Below the pieces are notes generated by a model. The model was not told the DNA's origin. It ran no database searches and worked only from the letters and a program-made list of their open reading frames with translations. A stretch of DNA of 42,763 nt. It comes from Clostridia bacterium. Its GTDB lineage: Bacteria; Bacillota; Clostridia; Oscillospirales; Acutalibacteraceae. Of this stretch, positions 16,493 through 24,974 are shown piece after piece. The DNA lies in NCBI GenBank assembly GCA_900754145.1, contig CAAEBW010000097.1:1-42763 (forward strand), read 5' to 3'. The translations under genes were made by a program, and so were the position numbers. Position 1 is the first letter of the stretch. Each line of letters opens with the position of its first letter.

Positions 16493-17305
16493 ATGAAAGC
16501 CCTTAAAAAAATAACAAATGCAAAATGGTTTATGCCCCTTTTGTGGACGCTTATTATCATATGTATATGGGAGCTGTTCGCAACCGTGGTTGAGCATACC
16601 GAACGCTCGCCCGAAAATTTTTTACCGCACATAAGCGGAATTGTGGAATCGGTGCTGTCACGGGAAAAGATTAACGGCAGTCAGACCGCTGTCGGTATGG
16701 TGCTTCAAAACGCGGGGGCGACCCTTTCCCGCGCGGGCATAGGCTTTGCGGTAGGCGTGGCGGCGGGCTTTGTATTAGCCCTTTTAATGAGCCTTTTCGG
16801 CACGGTCGAAAAAATCGCCTTCCCGTACCTAATGCTTATTCAGATGATTCCGGTTTTGGGGCTGGCACCAATTATTTTAGCCCTTACGGGCGACATTGCC
16901 ACCAGCCGAATAGTGATAGCCGCGATACTTACCTTTTACCCCGTTGCGGCGAATACCTTAGCCGGCTTTAAGTCGGTGCAAAAGGAAAAGTACGAGCTTA
17001 TGTATTCCTACGCGGCGAGCAGGAGACAGCTTTATATTAAAACTATGTTCCCCGCCTGCCTGCCCTATTTCTTTACGGGACTGAAAATTGCCGCTCCCAT
17101 GGCGGTGACCGCCTCGATACTTGTTGATACGCTTCAGGGCGGTATAGGACTCGGGTGTCTTTTATCACAGTCGCTTAAAGGCGCTATGACGCGGTATGTT
17201 TTCTGGCAGATTATAGTACTAAGCGCAATAGTCGGCGTATTAAGCTTTGTGCTGATAGGAAAAATAGAAAAGCTGTTGTGTCCCCATAACAGTGCGGAGG
17301 TGTAA
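16493..17305 (+). CDS. ABC transporter permease, NitT/TauT type (first of two)
   Basis: This is a 270-residue inner-membrane protein with about six helices and the cytoplasmic EAA-type loop around residues 175-200 (YAASRRQLYIKTMFPACLP), as in SsuC/TauC/ThiX permeases. The start at 16493 lies three bases after the ATPase stop and is preceded by GAGGGAGTGTAAGA. It pairs with the next gene, so the transporter probably has a heterodimeric membrane domain instead of the usual homodimer. Confidence 0.9.
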   Translation: MKALKKITNAKWFMPLLWTLIIICIWELFATVVEHTERSPENFLPHISGIVESVLSREKINGSQTAVGMVLQNAGATLSRAGIGFAVGVAAGFVLALLMSLFGTVEKIAFPYLMLIQMIPVLGLAPIILALTGDIATSRIVIAAILTFYPVAANTLAGFKSVQKEKYELMYSYAASRRQLYIKTMFPACLPYFFTGLKIAAPMAVTASILVDTLQGGIGLGCLLSQSLKGAMTRYVFWQIIVLSAIVGVLSFVLIGKIEKLLCPHNSAEV

Positions 17306-17310
17306 AAGCA

Positions 17311-18123
17311 ATGACAGGAATGAAGCTGCCCGCCACGGCAAAGCACAGCGGCGTAAAATCGGTAGTGTATCCTATCGTTTTCGGGGCGCTTGTGCTGACC
17401 CTCTGGCAAACGGGCATTTTACATAAGCTTTTGCACACCACCACAACAATTCTTCCCTTGCCGACAAAAATAATTGAGATTATAGGTGATAATGCCGCCG
17501 TTATTTGGCAAAACACCTCAGCAACCCTCGCGGTTATAATACCGGGGCTTGTTATCGGATCTGTTATAGGCTATCTGCTCTCTGTCCTTGCCTGTAACTC
17601 GCCGCGCTTTGGCGCAACGGGACTTACTATTATAGCAGCGATAAGCGCAATACCTATTGTTGCGCTGTCGGCGGTAATGCTCCAATGGACAAGGCGGGTA
17701 AGCACCGATGTAACCGTCAGAAGCTATGTTATGAAGCTTCTTATAGTAATAATCGTCAGCATAGCCTCAATGACCCTTAACGCCTACAGAGGACTGACCG
17801 AATTACAGCCCTTTTCGCTCGACCTTATGAAATCCTATGCGGCGGGACGGCTGACGGTGCTAATTAAGCTCCGCTCTCCCAACAGTATTCCTTATATCTT
17901 CACCTCCCTTAAGGTAAGCGTTCCGGCAAGCGCTATGGCGGCGCTGGTAAGCGAATACTTTGCCGAAAAGGTCACAGGCGTGGGGCGAATGATAAGGGAA
18001 AATATACTAAAGGCACAGTATTCCACAGCGTGGGCATATATAGCGGTCGCCTGTCTTATAGGTATAATTATGTTTGCCATACTTCTGGCAACCGAAGCTT
18101 TGGTAATGAAAAAGCGGCGCTGA
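17311..18123 (+). CDS. ABC transporter permease, NitT/TauT type (second of two)
   Basis: A second permease of the same length (270 residues) and family, with six predicted helices and the loop YAAGRLTVLIKLRSPNSIP around residues 171-189. It is clearly divergent from the first permease, not a recent copy. It starts five bases after its neighbour with GGAGGTG as ribosome site. Two distinct permeases per transporter are known in riboflavin/thiamine-precursor-type NitT systems, and the pair suggests an asymmetric transport path. Confidence 0.9.
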   Translation: MTGMKLPATAKHSGVKSVVYPIVFGALVLTLWQTGILHKLLHTTTTILPLPTKIIEIIGDNAAVIWQNTSATLAVIIPGLVIGSVIGYLLSVLACNSPRFGATGLTIIAAISAIPIVALSAVMLQWTRRVSTDVTVRSYVMKLLIVIIVSIASMTLNAYRGLTELQPFSLDLMKSYAAGRLTVLIKLRSPNSIPYIFTSLKVSVPASAMAALVSEYFAEKVTGVGRMIRENILKAQYSTAWAYIAVACLIGIIMFAILLATEALVMKKRR

Positions 18124-18170
18124 GCTTTTTTGTTAATATATTAATTCCAATTAAAACGGAGGTAATTAAA

Positions 18171-19235
18171 ATGAAAATGAAAAAATTTGCAGCGATTGCC
18201 CTTTCGGCGGCGCTTACCCTCTCCTTTGCGGGTTGCGGGAGCAAGAACACAGGCTCTGAAACCGCCTCTAAGGCTATGACCGATGAAGAAAGGATTGTTT
18301 CCGCGGCACAGGCGGGAATGGTAGGTAACTGGGGACTCGGCAACGAGTACGAGATTCAGGCTCTGCTTTCAAAATACGGTCAGTCAACCGATTATGTAAG
18401 TATGGACTTTACTATGGACCAGTTCGACACCGACGCTATCACCTTAGCCTCGGCTATGACCTACAATGAATTGGGACTTGTGGTAAACGACTATGACGGC
18501 GGCTACGGCTACGGCGACAAGGTCGGCATTATAGATATGAACGATCAGGGCGTTGCAATGCTTGAGGATATGATTTTCTGCACAAAGAGCTTTGCACAGA
18601 ATAACCCGAACACCGTCCGCGCCTTTGTTTCGGCTTCGCTCAAGGGCTGGAAATACGCCTGCGAGAACCCCGAGGAGGCGGCAGAGATAGTTTACAAGGC
18701 AGGTTCTTCGGTTTCCTCCGAACACCAGGCATATATGGCTAAAGAGGTTAAGAAGTTAGTTGAGACCGACACCAAGGGCAACACCGTAACCAATTACGGC
18801 AATATGGACGAGGAGGCTTTACAGCAAACCCTCGACCTTGCAAAGAAGTACATTAAGCTTGACGACTCCGCGGCGGCGGAAAAGCTAAGCAAGCTTACCC
18901 TTGACGATATCCGCGATTCCTCCTACTTAACAGGCGAGTTCGGCGAACCCGAGAAGAAGGATGTTTCCATTCAGCTTAAATGGCTGCCACAGGCTCAGTT
19001 TATGGGCTACTATGTAGCTAAGGACAAGGGCTATTACGACGAGGTCGGTCTTAATGTCACCATCACTCCCGGAGGCGGCGACATAGGCGAGACCACCGCC
19101 GTAAGCAACGGAACGGTCGATTTCGGCGTAACCTGGGTTTCAAACCTTATCACCGCTAACGCAGGCGGTATGGACTTAGTAGATGTAGCGCAAATCTATC
19201 AGCGCTCGGGACTTGTACTTGTCTACAAAAAGTAA
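18171..19235 (+). CDS. ABC transporter substrate-binding lipoprotein (NMT1/THI5-like), apparently circularly permuted
   Basis: The 354-residue protein has a lipoprotein signal (basic MKMKKF, hydrophobic core, lipobox SFAGC with Cys22). The ATG at 18171 has GGAGGT at the right distance; the longer open frame from 18030 is not needed. The order of the domain is odd. Segment 264-354 (DVSIQLKWLPQAQFMGYY, then GLNVTITPGGG and GTVDFGV) is what normally opens a mature NMT1-type protein, while residues about 49-260, from MVGNWGLGNEYE to the end of an alpha-helical C-lobe, normally follow it. Here the second lobe comes first and the protein ends at LVLVYKK. It should bind the imported substrate outside the cell. 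Permutation, or fusion of two damaged copies, or a misassembly are the possible explanations. Confidence 0.85.
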   Translation: MKMKKFAAIALSAALTLSFAGCGSKNTGSETASKAMTDEERIVSAAQAGMVGNWGLGNEYEIQALLSKYGQSTDYVSMDFTMDQFDTDAITLASAMTYNELGLVVNDYDGGYGYGDKVGIIDMNDQGVAMLEDMIFCTKSFAQNNPNTVRAFVSASLKGWKYACENPEEAAEIVYKAGSSVSSEHQAYMAKEVKKLVETDTKGNTVTNYGNMDEEALQQTLDLAKKYIKLDDSAAAEKLSKLTLDDIRDSSYLTGEFGEPEKKDVSIQLKWLPQAQFMGYYVAKDKGYYDEVGLNVTITPGGGDIGETTAVSNGTVDFGVTWVSNLITANAGGMDLVDVAQIYQRSGLVLVYKK

Positions 19236-19247
19236 ATTTCTAATTTA

Positions 19248-19281
19248 TTCTCTGCCTTTCTCAAAAGAGGAGGGCAGAGAA
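19248..19281 (+). other. Intercistronic hairpin after the binding-protein gene
   Basis: TTCTCTGCCTTTCTC and GAGGAGGGCAGAGAA pair over 15 bp with a AAAA loop and a few G-U pairs. No U-run follows, so it is more likely an mRNA-protecting hairpin that raises binding-protein expression than a terminator. Confidence 0.6.
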
Positions 19282-19314
19282 AGATATGTTTTAAGATAAG
19301 AAAGGGTGTTTTTT

Positions 19315-20670
19315 ATGGATCTGCTTATAAAGAACGGAACGGTTGTAACCGATTCCGAAATGTTTGCCGCCGATATTGCGGTAACCGACGGAAAAATTAC
19401 GGCTGTCGCCGCCGATTTAAAGCCGACAGCAGATACTGCCGTTGTGGACGCGGCGGGCAAGCTTGTACTGCCGGGCGCCATTGACGCCCACACCCACCTT
19501 GCGATGCCCTTCGGCGGCACTATTTCCTCGGACGATTATTACGCGGGAACCCGTGCTGCCGCCTGCGGTGGCACTACCACGGTGTTTGATTTTGTTTTGC
19601 AGGATTTCGGCGAGACTATGGTGGACGCGATAAAGCGGCGTGACGAGCTTTGCAAACCCGTTGCCGCGGTAGATTATTCCTACCATGTTGCGATAAAGGA
19701 TGTAAGCGGCGAGCTTATTGATTCTATAGGCGACGCGGTGGAATACGGCGTTCCCTCCTTTAAGGTGTTTATGGTTTACGATTTTGGGGTTAAGGACGGC
19801 GTTTTCTATCAGGTACTCGAAAAGGCAAAAGAGGTCGGCGCGCTTATTGAGGTTCACGCCGAGAATAACGAAATGGTAAATATGTTTACCAAGAAATTTT
19901 TGTCGGAGGGAAAGACAAGCGCGTGGTATCACTACCTCTCCCGCCCCGAATTTGTGGAGGCGGAGGCGGATATAAGGGCGATACAGTGGGCAAAATCATT
20001 GAACGCTCCCCTTTACATAGTACACCTTGCAAATAAAGAAGGTGTAGAGGCGGTGACCAAGGCGCGGGACGAGGGCTACGAGATTTACGCCGAGACCTGC
20101 CCGCAGTACCTTGAATTTACTTCTGATGTATACAAGCGCGAGGACGGCAGAAACTTCGTCTGCTCGCCGCCGATGAAGGGCGAGGAAAGCAGAAAATCTC
20201 TGTGGGAGGCTATTAAGCGCGGCGATATTGCCACAATAGCCACCGACCATTGCCCCTTCCAATCCTTTGAAAAGGATTGGGGCAAGGACGATTTCTCAAA
20301 AATTCCCAACGGCTGTGCGGGAATTGAAAATATGTACCCCTATATGCTCTCAGCCGCAAACAAGGGGGTTATAAGCTACCAAAAGGCGGTGGAGCTATGC
20401 GCCGCTAACCCCGCTAAGATATTCGGCTGTAAAAATAAGGGCTCCCTTACCGTCGGCAAGGACGCGGACATTGTAATCTACGACCCGAACACAGAATTTA
20501 CAATTACCAACGATAAAATGCACTCCGACTGCGACCACACGATCTGGGAGGGGGTAACCCTTAAGGGCTACCCCGAAAAGACCTATTCCAGAGGAAGGCT
20601 CGTCTACGATAAGGGCGAGTTTAAGGGCGAAAAGGGCTGGGGTAAATTTGTAAAATGCTCCCTTAAATAA
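19315..20670 (+). CDS. pydB: Dihydropyrimidinase / hydantoinase
   Basis: This 451-residue amidohydrolase has all the zinc ligands of the D-hydantoinase/dihydropyrimidinase family: H59 and H61 in DAHTHL, the carboxylated lysine K150 in SFKVFMVY, H181 in EVHAEN, H237 in IVHLAN and D311 in ATDHCPF. It opens the ring of dihydrouracil or dihydrothymine to the N-carbamoyl amino acid. The start ATG 19315-19317 is preceded by AAAGGGTG; a start nine bases earlier is possible. It comes before preA and upstream of the ureidohydrolase, which together make the reductive pyrimidine pathway more likely than simple hydantoin use. The symbol follows the Pyd naming and is by role. Confidence 0.88.
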   Translation: MDLLIKNGTVVTDSEMFAADIAVTDGKITAVAADLKPTADTAVVDAAGKLVLPGAIDAHTHLAMPFGGTISSDDYYAGTRAAACGGTTTVFDFVLQDFGETMVDAIKRRDELCKPVAAVDYSYHVAIKDVSGELIDSIGDAVEYGVPSFKVFMVYDFGVKDGVFYQVLEKAKEVGALIEVHAENNEMVNMFTKKFLSEGKTSAWYHYLSRPEFVEAEADIRAIQWAKSLNAPLYIVHLANKEGVEAVTKARDEGYEIYAETCPQYLEFTSDVYKREDGRNFVCSPPMKGEESRKSLWEAIKRGDIATIATDHCPFQSFEKDWGKDDFSKIPNGCAGIENMYPYMLSAANKGVISYQKAVELCAANPAKIFGCKNKGSLTVGKDADIVIYDPNTEFTITNDKMHSDCDHTIWEGVTLKGYPEKTYSRGRLVYDKGEFKGEKGWGKFVKCSLK

Positions 20671-20686
20671 ATTGTCGCTATGCGGC

Positions 20687-20961
20687 AGGCTGACGAGGGT
20701 TGAACCTATTACGGTTTGGGTTTCCGCCTTTTCCCGCCGGCTTTGCACCTATTTTTGAAAAAGCTAAGTATTCCTGCAAATTCGTAGACAATGCCTAATG
20801 AAAAAAGGCGGAGACACAAACTCTTTGACCTGCCATTTAGAAGAATTTTGATTCGGGCGAAGTCGAAGAACGCAGCAATACTGGCGTATTGCAAGTGATG
20901 AGACAAGTACGAACAAAATTATTCAAATGTCAGGCGTGATGGGTTCGACTCTCGTCAGCCT
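20687..20961 (+). ncRNA. Structured RNA of about 275 nt closed by a long terminal helix
   Basis: AGGCTGACGAGGGTTGAACC (20687-20706) pairs with the bases at 20942-20961 over 20 bp, with two G-U pairs that only work in the plus-strand RNA. A second long helix pairs GTTTCCGCCTTTT (about 20727-20739) with AAAAGGCGGAGAC, again with a U-G pair, and GCAATAC-TGGC-GTATTGC forms a perfect hairpin further on. The sequence between the arms looks conserved in character and has no convincing gene. It would be transcribed with the operon, ending seven bases before the preA ribosome site. It is reminiscent of widespread clostridial intergenic RNAs such as the raiA motif; I cannot confirm that name by reading. 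Confidence 0.6.
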
Positions 20962-20976
20962 AAAGAGGTGAAGAAA

Positions 20977-22434
20977 ATGCTTAATATTAAGGAAGAGGCT
21001 TCAAGGTGTCTGCTCTGCGCGGACCCCGCCTGCACAAGAGCCTGTAAAAGCGGTCTTGACCCGGCAAGGGCGGTGCGCTCGGTTTATTTCGATAATCCCG
21101 AAGGCGCGGCGATTTTTACAGACCAAGGCATTTGCGCTGAGTGCTTCGGCGAGTGCGAACAGGCTTGCGTACATTACGATACGCCTATCAGAATAAGGGA
21201 GCTTGTAAATCTGCTCCCGCAAAAAGAAAAACCGACAAAAACCGATTTATCTACCCAATTTTTAGGTGTTCATTTTGAAAACCCCTTTATTCTCTCGTCT
21301 TCAATAGTGGCGGGCAGCTATGATATGTGCGCCGCCGCCTTTAAGGCGGGCTGGGCGGGAGCGGCTTTTAAAACCATAGGCTTTTTAAAGCCTAAAGAGG
21401 TTTCGCCCCGCTTTGACGCGATAAGCAAGGAAAGTGCGCCCTTTATAGGCTTTAGAAACTTAGAGCAGATTTCCGACCATGATTTAAGCCGCAATCTTGA
21501 CGATTTAAGAAGACTTAAAGAGGACTTTCCGACTAAGGTTATCGTTGCCTCAATAATGGGGCAGAACGAGGAGGAGTGGACAAAGCTTGCCGAGCTTGTA
21601 ACCGAGGCTAAAGCCGATATTATCGAATGTAATTTCAGCTGTCCCCAGATGTGCGGCAAGGGCTTAGGCTCGGATGTGGGGGAAGACCCCGAATTAGTCG
21701 CCCGCTACACCGCGGCGGTAAGAAAGGGAACAAAGCTCCCAATACTTGCAAAGATGACCCCCAATCTCGGCAAGATGGAGCCGCCCGCAATAGCCGCGAT
21801 AAGGGCGGGAGCAGACGGCATTGCCGCCATCAACACGGTAAAGAGCATAACGGGACTCTCATATGACTGCAAAAGCCCACGGCTTGATATTGACGGAAAA
21901 AGCGCGGCTTCGGGCTATTCGGGCAAGGCGGTAAAGCCCATTGCCCTTAGGTTTATAAACGATATGAAGCATTGCCCCGAGCTTAAGGATATTCCGATAA
22001 GCGGAATGGGCGGCATTGAAAGCTGGCACGACGCGGCGGAGTTTATAGCACTCGGTTGCGGAAATGTTCAGGTTACCACGGCGGTAATGCAGTACGGCTA
22101 CCGAATAATCGACGACCTTACAGACGGGCTTTCCCGATTTTTATCGAAGAACGATTATGAAAGACTTTCGGACTTTGTAGGCACGGCAAAAGAGGAATTT
22201 GTCTCGGCTGACGAGCTTAACCGCAGCAGTACCGTTTACCCCGCCTTTGATAAAAAGAATTGTGTGGGGTGCGGAAGATGTATGCTTTCCTACCGTGACG
22301 CGGGGCATCAGGCAATTTCTATTACAGAGGATAAAAAGCCGAGGCTTGACCCTAAAAAGTGCGTCGGATGTCTTTTATGCTCCCTTGTCTGTCCGACAGG
22401 GGCGATAGGTCGGTCGAAACGGATTTATAAATAA
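20977..22434 (+). CDS. preA: PreA-type dihydropyrimidine dehydrogenase with extra N-terminal Fe-S domain
   Basis: This 485-residue protein resembles bacterial PreA and the C-terminal half of mammalian dihydropyrimidine dehydrogenase. Residues 1-80 form an Fe-S domain with C11/C14/C19/C23 and C53/C56/C60/C64, as normally found at the start of PreT. Residues about 95-410 are the FMN TIM barrel with ECNFSCPQMCGKGLGSDVG, LAKMTPN, INTVKSITG and SGYSGKAVKPIALRF. A ferredoxin-like end has C429-C432-C435 and C462-C465-C468-C472, but the fourth cysteine of the first motif is Tyr439. It reduces uracil and thymine (and would reduce 5-fluorouracil). No NADH/FAD subunit (PreT) is in the window, so the electron donor is open. 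ATG 20977 is preferred over GTG 20968 because AGAGGTGA is its ribosome site. Confidence 0.9.
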   Translation: MLNIKEEASRCLLCADPACTRACKSGLDPARAVRSVYFDNPEGAAIFTDQGICAECFGECEQACVHYDTPIRIRELVNLLPQKEKPTKTDLSTQFLGVHFENPFILSSSIVAGSYDMCAAAFKAGWAGAAFKTIGFLKPKEVSPRFDAISKESAPFIGFRNLEQISDHDLSRNLDDLRRLKEDFPTKVIVASIMGQNEEEWTKLAELVTEAKADIIECNFSCPQMCGKGLGSDVGEDPELVARYTAAVRKGTKLPILAKMTPNLGKMEPPAIAAIRAGADGIAAINTVKSITGLSYDCKSPRLDIDGKSAASGYSGKAVKPIALRFINDMKHCPELKDIPISGMGGIESWHDAAEFIALGCGNVQVTTAVMQYGYRIIDDLTDGLSRFLSKNDYERLSDFVGTAKEEFVSADELNRSSTVYPAFDKKNCVGCGRCMLSYRDAGHQAISITEDKKPRLDPKKCVGCLLCSLVCPTGAIGRSKRIYK

Positions 22435-22456
22435 AAACGCAAGGAGGCGGAGGAAA

Positions 22457-23623
22457 ATGGCTATTACCATGGCAAAGCTTTGCGAGGACGCAAGGGCGAA
22501 ATACGATATGGAGCTTATAGCAGGCAAGGGCGGCGCGGAAAACACCGTAAGGTGGGTGCATATGGTTGAGGACAGAGAAGTTCCCGACTTTCTGCACGGC
22601 GGCGAGCTTATCTTTACAACGGGTATCGGTCACATCGAAAGCGATGACCGTATGCTTGAGTTTACCCGTAATCTCCACGCCCACGGCGCGGCGGGGGTTG
22701 TTTTCAACATAGGACCCTACATAAAAAGGATTCCTCCCGAGGTTATAAGCTACGCCGACCAAAACGATTTTCCCGTCTTTACCCTACCTTGGAAGGTGCA
22801 CATAATCGATATTACCTATGATTTCTGCGGCAGGATAATCGAAAACGAAAAGGCGGAAATGAGCCTTATGCAGGCGTTCAAAAACCTGATATTCAGCCCC
22901 GAAAAGGAGGACGAATATCTCCCCGCCATACAGAAAAACGGCTTTGCCGCCGCCTCGCATTACAGGGTGTTTGCATTAACCTTCTTCTCGTCAAACGGCA
23001 AAAAGGCAACCGCTCCCGTAGTCGCAAAAAACAAAACCCTTTTGTGGCGTATATTCGCCCGTTCCGACTCCCCCGTCGCTATGTTTGAGTACGCCTCAAG
23101 CCTTATTGTTATAAAGCAGAACAGTCCCCCTAAATGCGTTGAGCGTATTACCGCCGCTTTAGAACGGGCTTTCCAAAAAAGCAGTATCACCTATAAAATC
23201 GGAATTTCCGACGAGGGGGCGGGCTATCTTTCGGTACCTTATCTTTACCGTCAGGCAAACGCGGCGCTTGTAACGGCGAAATATCAGGACTTGGTCACAA
23301 AAAGCTACTGCGATATAGGGCTTAACCGCCTTATACTCGCCGTGGAGGACAAGGATTTATTAAGCCGTTACGCAAACGAAGTACTTAAGCCCGTTGCGGA
23401 TTATGACGAGAAAAACGGCACAGACTGCCTTGAGCTTTTAAAGCTTTATGTTGAAAGCGATTCAAGCGTGATAGCCGTGGCGGAAATGAGCGGCGTTCAC
23501 CGCAACACGGTAAATAACCGAATAAAGCTTGTCCGCGAGCTTTTAGGCTATGAGCTTACCGAGAAAAGAAAGGCGGAGCTGATATTAGCCTTTCAGATTA
23601 AGGATATTTTGAATTTTATTTAA
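22457..23623 (+). CDS. PucR-family transcriptional regulator
   Basis: The 388-residue protein has the N-terminal PucR domain (residues about 5-125; GAENTVRWVHMVEDREVPDF and HGGELIFTTGIG are typical) and a C-terminal helix-turn-helix of the CdaR/PucR kind (MSGVHRNTVNNRIKLVRELL) that binds DNA. PucR regulators control purine and related nitrogen-compound catabolism and sense a pathway metabolite. Here it sits inside the operon with a strong GGAGGCGGAGG ribosome site, so it most likely regulates the promoter at 15593. No obvious PucR operator could be identified by eye, apart from the dyad at 15441-15460. Confidence 0.88.
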   Translation: MAITMAKLCEDARAKYDMELIAGKGGAENTVRWVHMVEDREVPDFLHGGELIFTTGIGHIESDDRMLEFTRNLHAHGAAGVVFNIGPYIKRIPPEVISYADQNDFPVFTLPWKVHIIDITYDFCGRIIENEKAEMSLMQAFKNLIFSPEKEDEYLPAIQKNGFAAASHYRVFALTFFSSNGKKATAPVVAKNKTLLWRIFARSDSPVAMFEYASSLIVIKQNSPPKCVERITAALERAFQKSSITYKIGISDEGAGYLSVPYLYRQANAALVTAKYQDLVTKSYCDIGLNRLILAVEDKDLLSRYANEVLKPVADYDEKNGTDCLELLKLYVESDSSVIAVAEMSGVHRNTVNNRIKLVRELLGYELTEKRKAELILAFQIKDILNFI

Positions 23624-23637
23624 CGGAGGCATTTAAA

Positions 23638-24969
23638 ATGGATGCGAAAACAATAAAAGAATATCACAAGAAGTACAATCTTCAGTCCTGGTCTAAGCAG
23701 GCAAATATCAATCCCCTGCCTATAAAGGACGCCGAGGGCATTTATCTTTACGACTTTGACGGCAACCGCTACACCGATATGTCAAGCCAGCTTGTAAACC
23801 TAAATGTCGGTCACAAAAACCGTCAGATAATTGACGCTATCAAGGAGCAGGCGGAAAAGTACTGCTATTTAGCCCCGTCCTACGCGTCAGAACCCCGAAG
23901 CGAGCTTGCAAAAATGATTATCGAGCTTATGCCCGATAATATGGCTAAGGTATTTTTCACCAACGGCGGCGCGGACGCTAATGAAAACGCGGTTAAAATT
24001 GCCCGTATGTATACGGGCAGGCAAAAGGTTTTCTCCCGCTACAGGAGCTACCACGGCTCAACCTACGGCGCGGGAAATCTTACGGGCGAGCCGCGGCGTT
24101 ATCCCCTTGAACCGGGCGCACCGGGCTTTGTAAAGTTCTTCGACCCCTATGTTTACAGGGAGAAAATAAGATTTAATTCCGAAAAAGAGGCGGCGGACTA
24201 TTATGTCGCCAAGCTCCGCGAGCAGGTGATTTACGAGGGACCCGAATCTGTAGCCGCTATTGTGGTTGAGACGATAACAGGCTCAAACGGCGTTATTATC
24301 CCGCCCGAGGGGTATTTAAAGGGAGTCCGCGCAATCTGCGATGAGTTCGGCATTATGATGATATGCGACGAGGTAATGGCGGGCTGGGGCAGAACAGGCA
24401 AAATGTTCGCCTTTGAAAACTTTGGTGTAAAGCCCGACATCGTTTCCTTTGCAAAGGGAGTCACCTGCGGATATGTTCAGTTAGGCGGCGTTTGCGTATC
24501 AAAGGCGATTTCGGAGTATTTCGACGACCACCTGCTCTCCTGCGGGCTTACCTACAGCGGTCATCCCCTTGCCTGCGCCGCCGGCGTTGCCTGCCTTAAC
24601 TTCTACAAGGATTCTAATATCCTTGAAAATGTTAATAAATCGGGCAAGGCTTTGGGCGAGGCGCTTGAAGAAATGAAGCTTAAACACCCGAGCGTGGGAG
24701 ATGTTAGATACATAGGTCTTTTCTCGGCGGTGGAGCTTGTAAAGGACAAGGAAACAAGAGAGCCCCTTGTCCCCTACGGCAAGGACCCCGAGGGCATTAT
24801 GGGCAGACTTATAGGCGAACTTAAAAAGCGCGGCTTTATGACCTACTCCCACGAAAATATGATTATAATAGCTCCCCCGCTTATCATAACGGTCGAGCAA
24901 ATTAAAGAGGAGCTTTCAAAGCTTGACGAGGTATTGTATATCGCAGATGAAATTATCGGCAAGAGGTGA
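23638..24969 (+). CDS. pydD: Class III aminotransferase, probably beta-alanine:2-oxo acid aminotransferase
   Basis: The 443-residue protein is a fold-type-I class III aminotransferase: FFTNGGADANENAVKIAR (about residues 106-123), MMICDEVMAGWGRTG with D244 for the PLP nitrogen, and VSFAKGVTCGY with the Schiff-base lysine K273. The family covers beta-alanine, taurine and 4-aminobutyrate aminotransferases. Placed between preA/dihydropyrimidinase and the ureidohydrolase, it should convert beta-alanine (or 3-aminoisobutyrate from thymine) to malonate semialdehyde. AACGGAGG precedes the start. Taurine-type specificity is the main alternative. The symbol follows Pyd naming by role. Confidence 0.85.
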   Translation: MDAKTIKEYHKKYNLQSWSKQANINPLPIKDAEGIYLYDFDGNRYTDMSSQLVNLNVGHKNRQIIDAIKEQAEKYCYLAPSYASEPRSELAKMIIELMPDNMAKVFFTNGGADANENAVKIARMYTGRQKVFSRYRSYHGSTYGAGNLTGEPRRYPLEPGAPGFVKFFDPYVYREKIRFNSEKEAADYYVAKLREQVIYEGPESVAAIVVETITGSNGVIIPPEGYLKGVRAICDEFGIMMICDEVMAGWGRTGKMFAFENFGVKPDIVSFAKGVTCGYVQLGGVCVSKAISEYFDDHLLSCGLTYSGHPLACAAGVACLNFYKDSNILENVNKSGKALGEALEEMKLKHPSVGDVRYIGLFSAVELVKDKETREPLVPYGKDPEGIMGRLIGELKKRGFMTYSHENMIIIAPPLIITVEQIKEELSKLDEVLYIADEIIGKR

Positions 24970-24974
24970 GGAGT

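Noticed and set aside
18030..18170. Longer start of the binding protein at 18030
   Set aside because: It overlaps the permease gene by 94 bases and hides the lipoprotein signal; ATG 18171 with GGAGGT is clearly right.
20709..20906. A 65-codon minus-strand frame inside the structured RNA region
   Set aside because: It lies entirely within the paired RNA region, has no good ribosome site and its sequence mirrors the helices; a structured plus-strand RNA explains the stretch better.
20940..20961. tRNA-like T-arm (GGGTTCGACTC) followed by an acceptor-like CGTCAGCC
   Set aside because: The matching 5' strand GGCTGACG lies about 250 bases upstream and no anticodon or D arm exists, so it is the closing helix of a larger RNA and not a tRNA.
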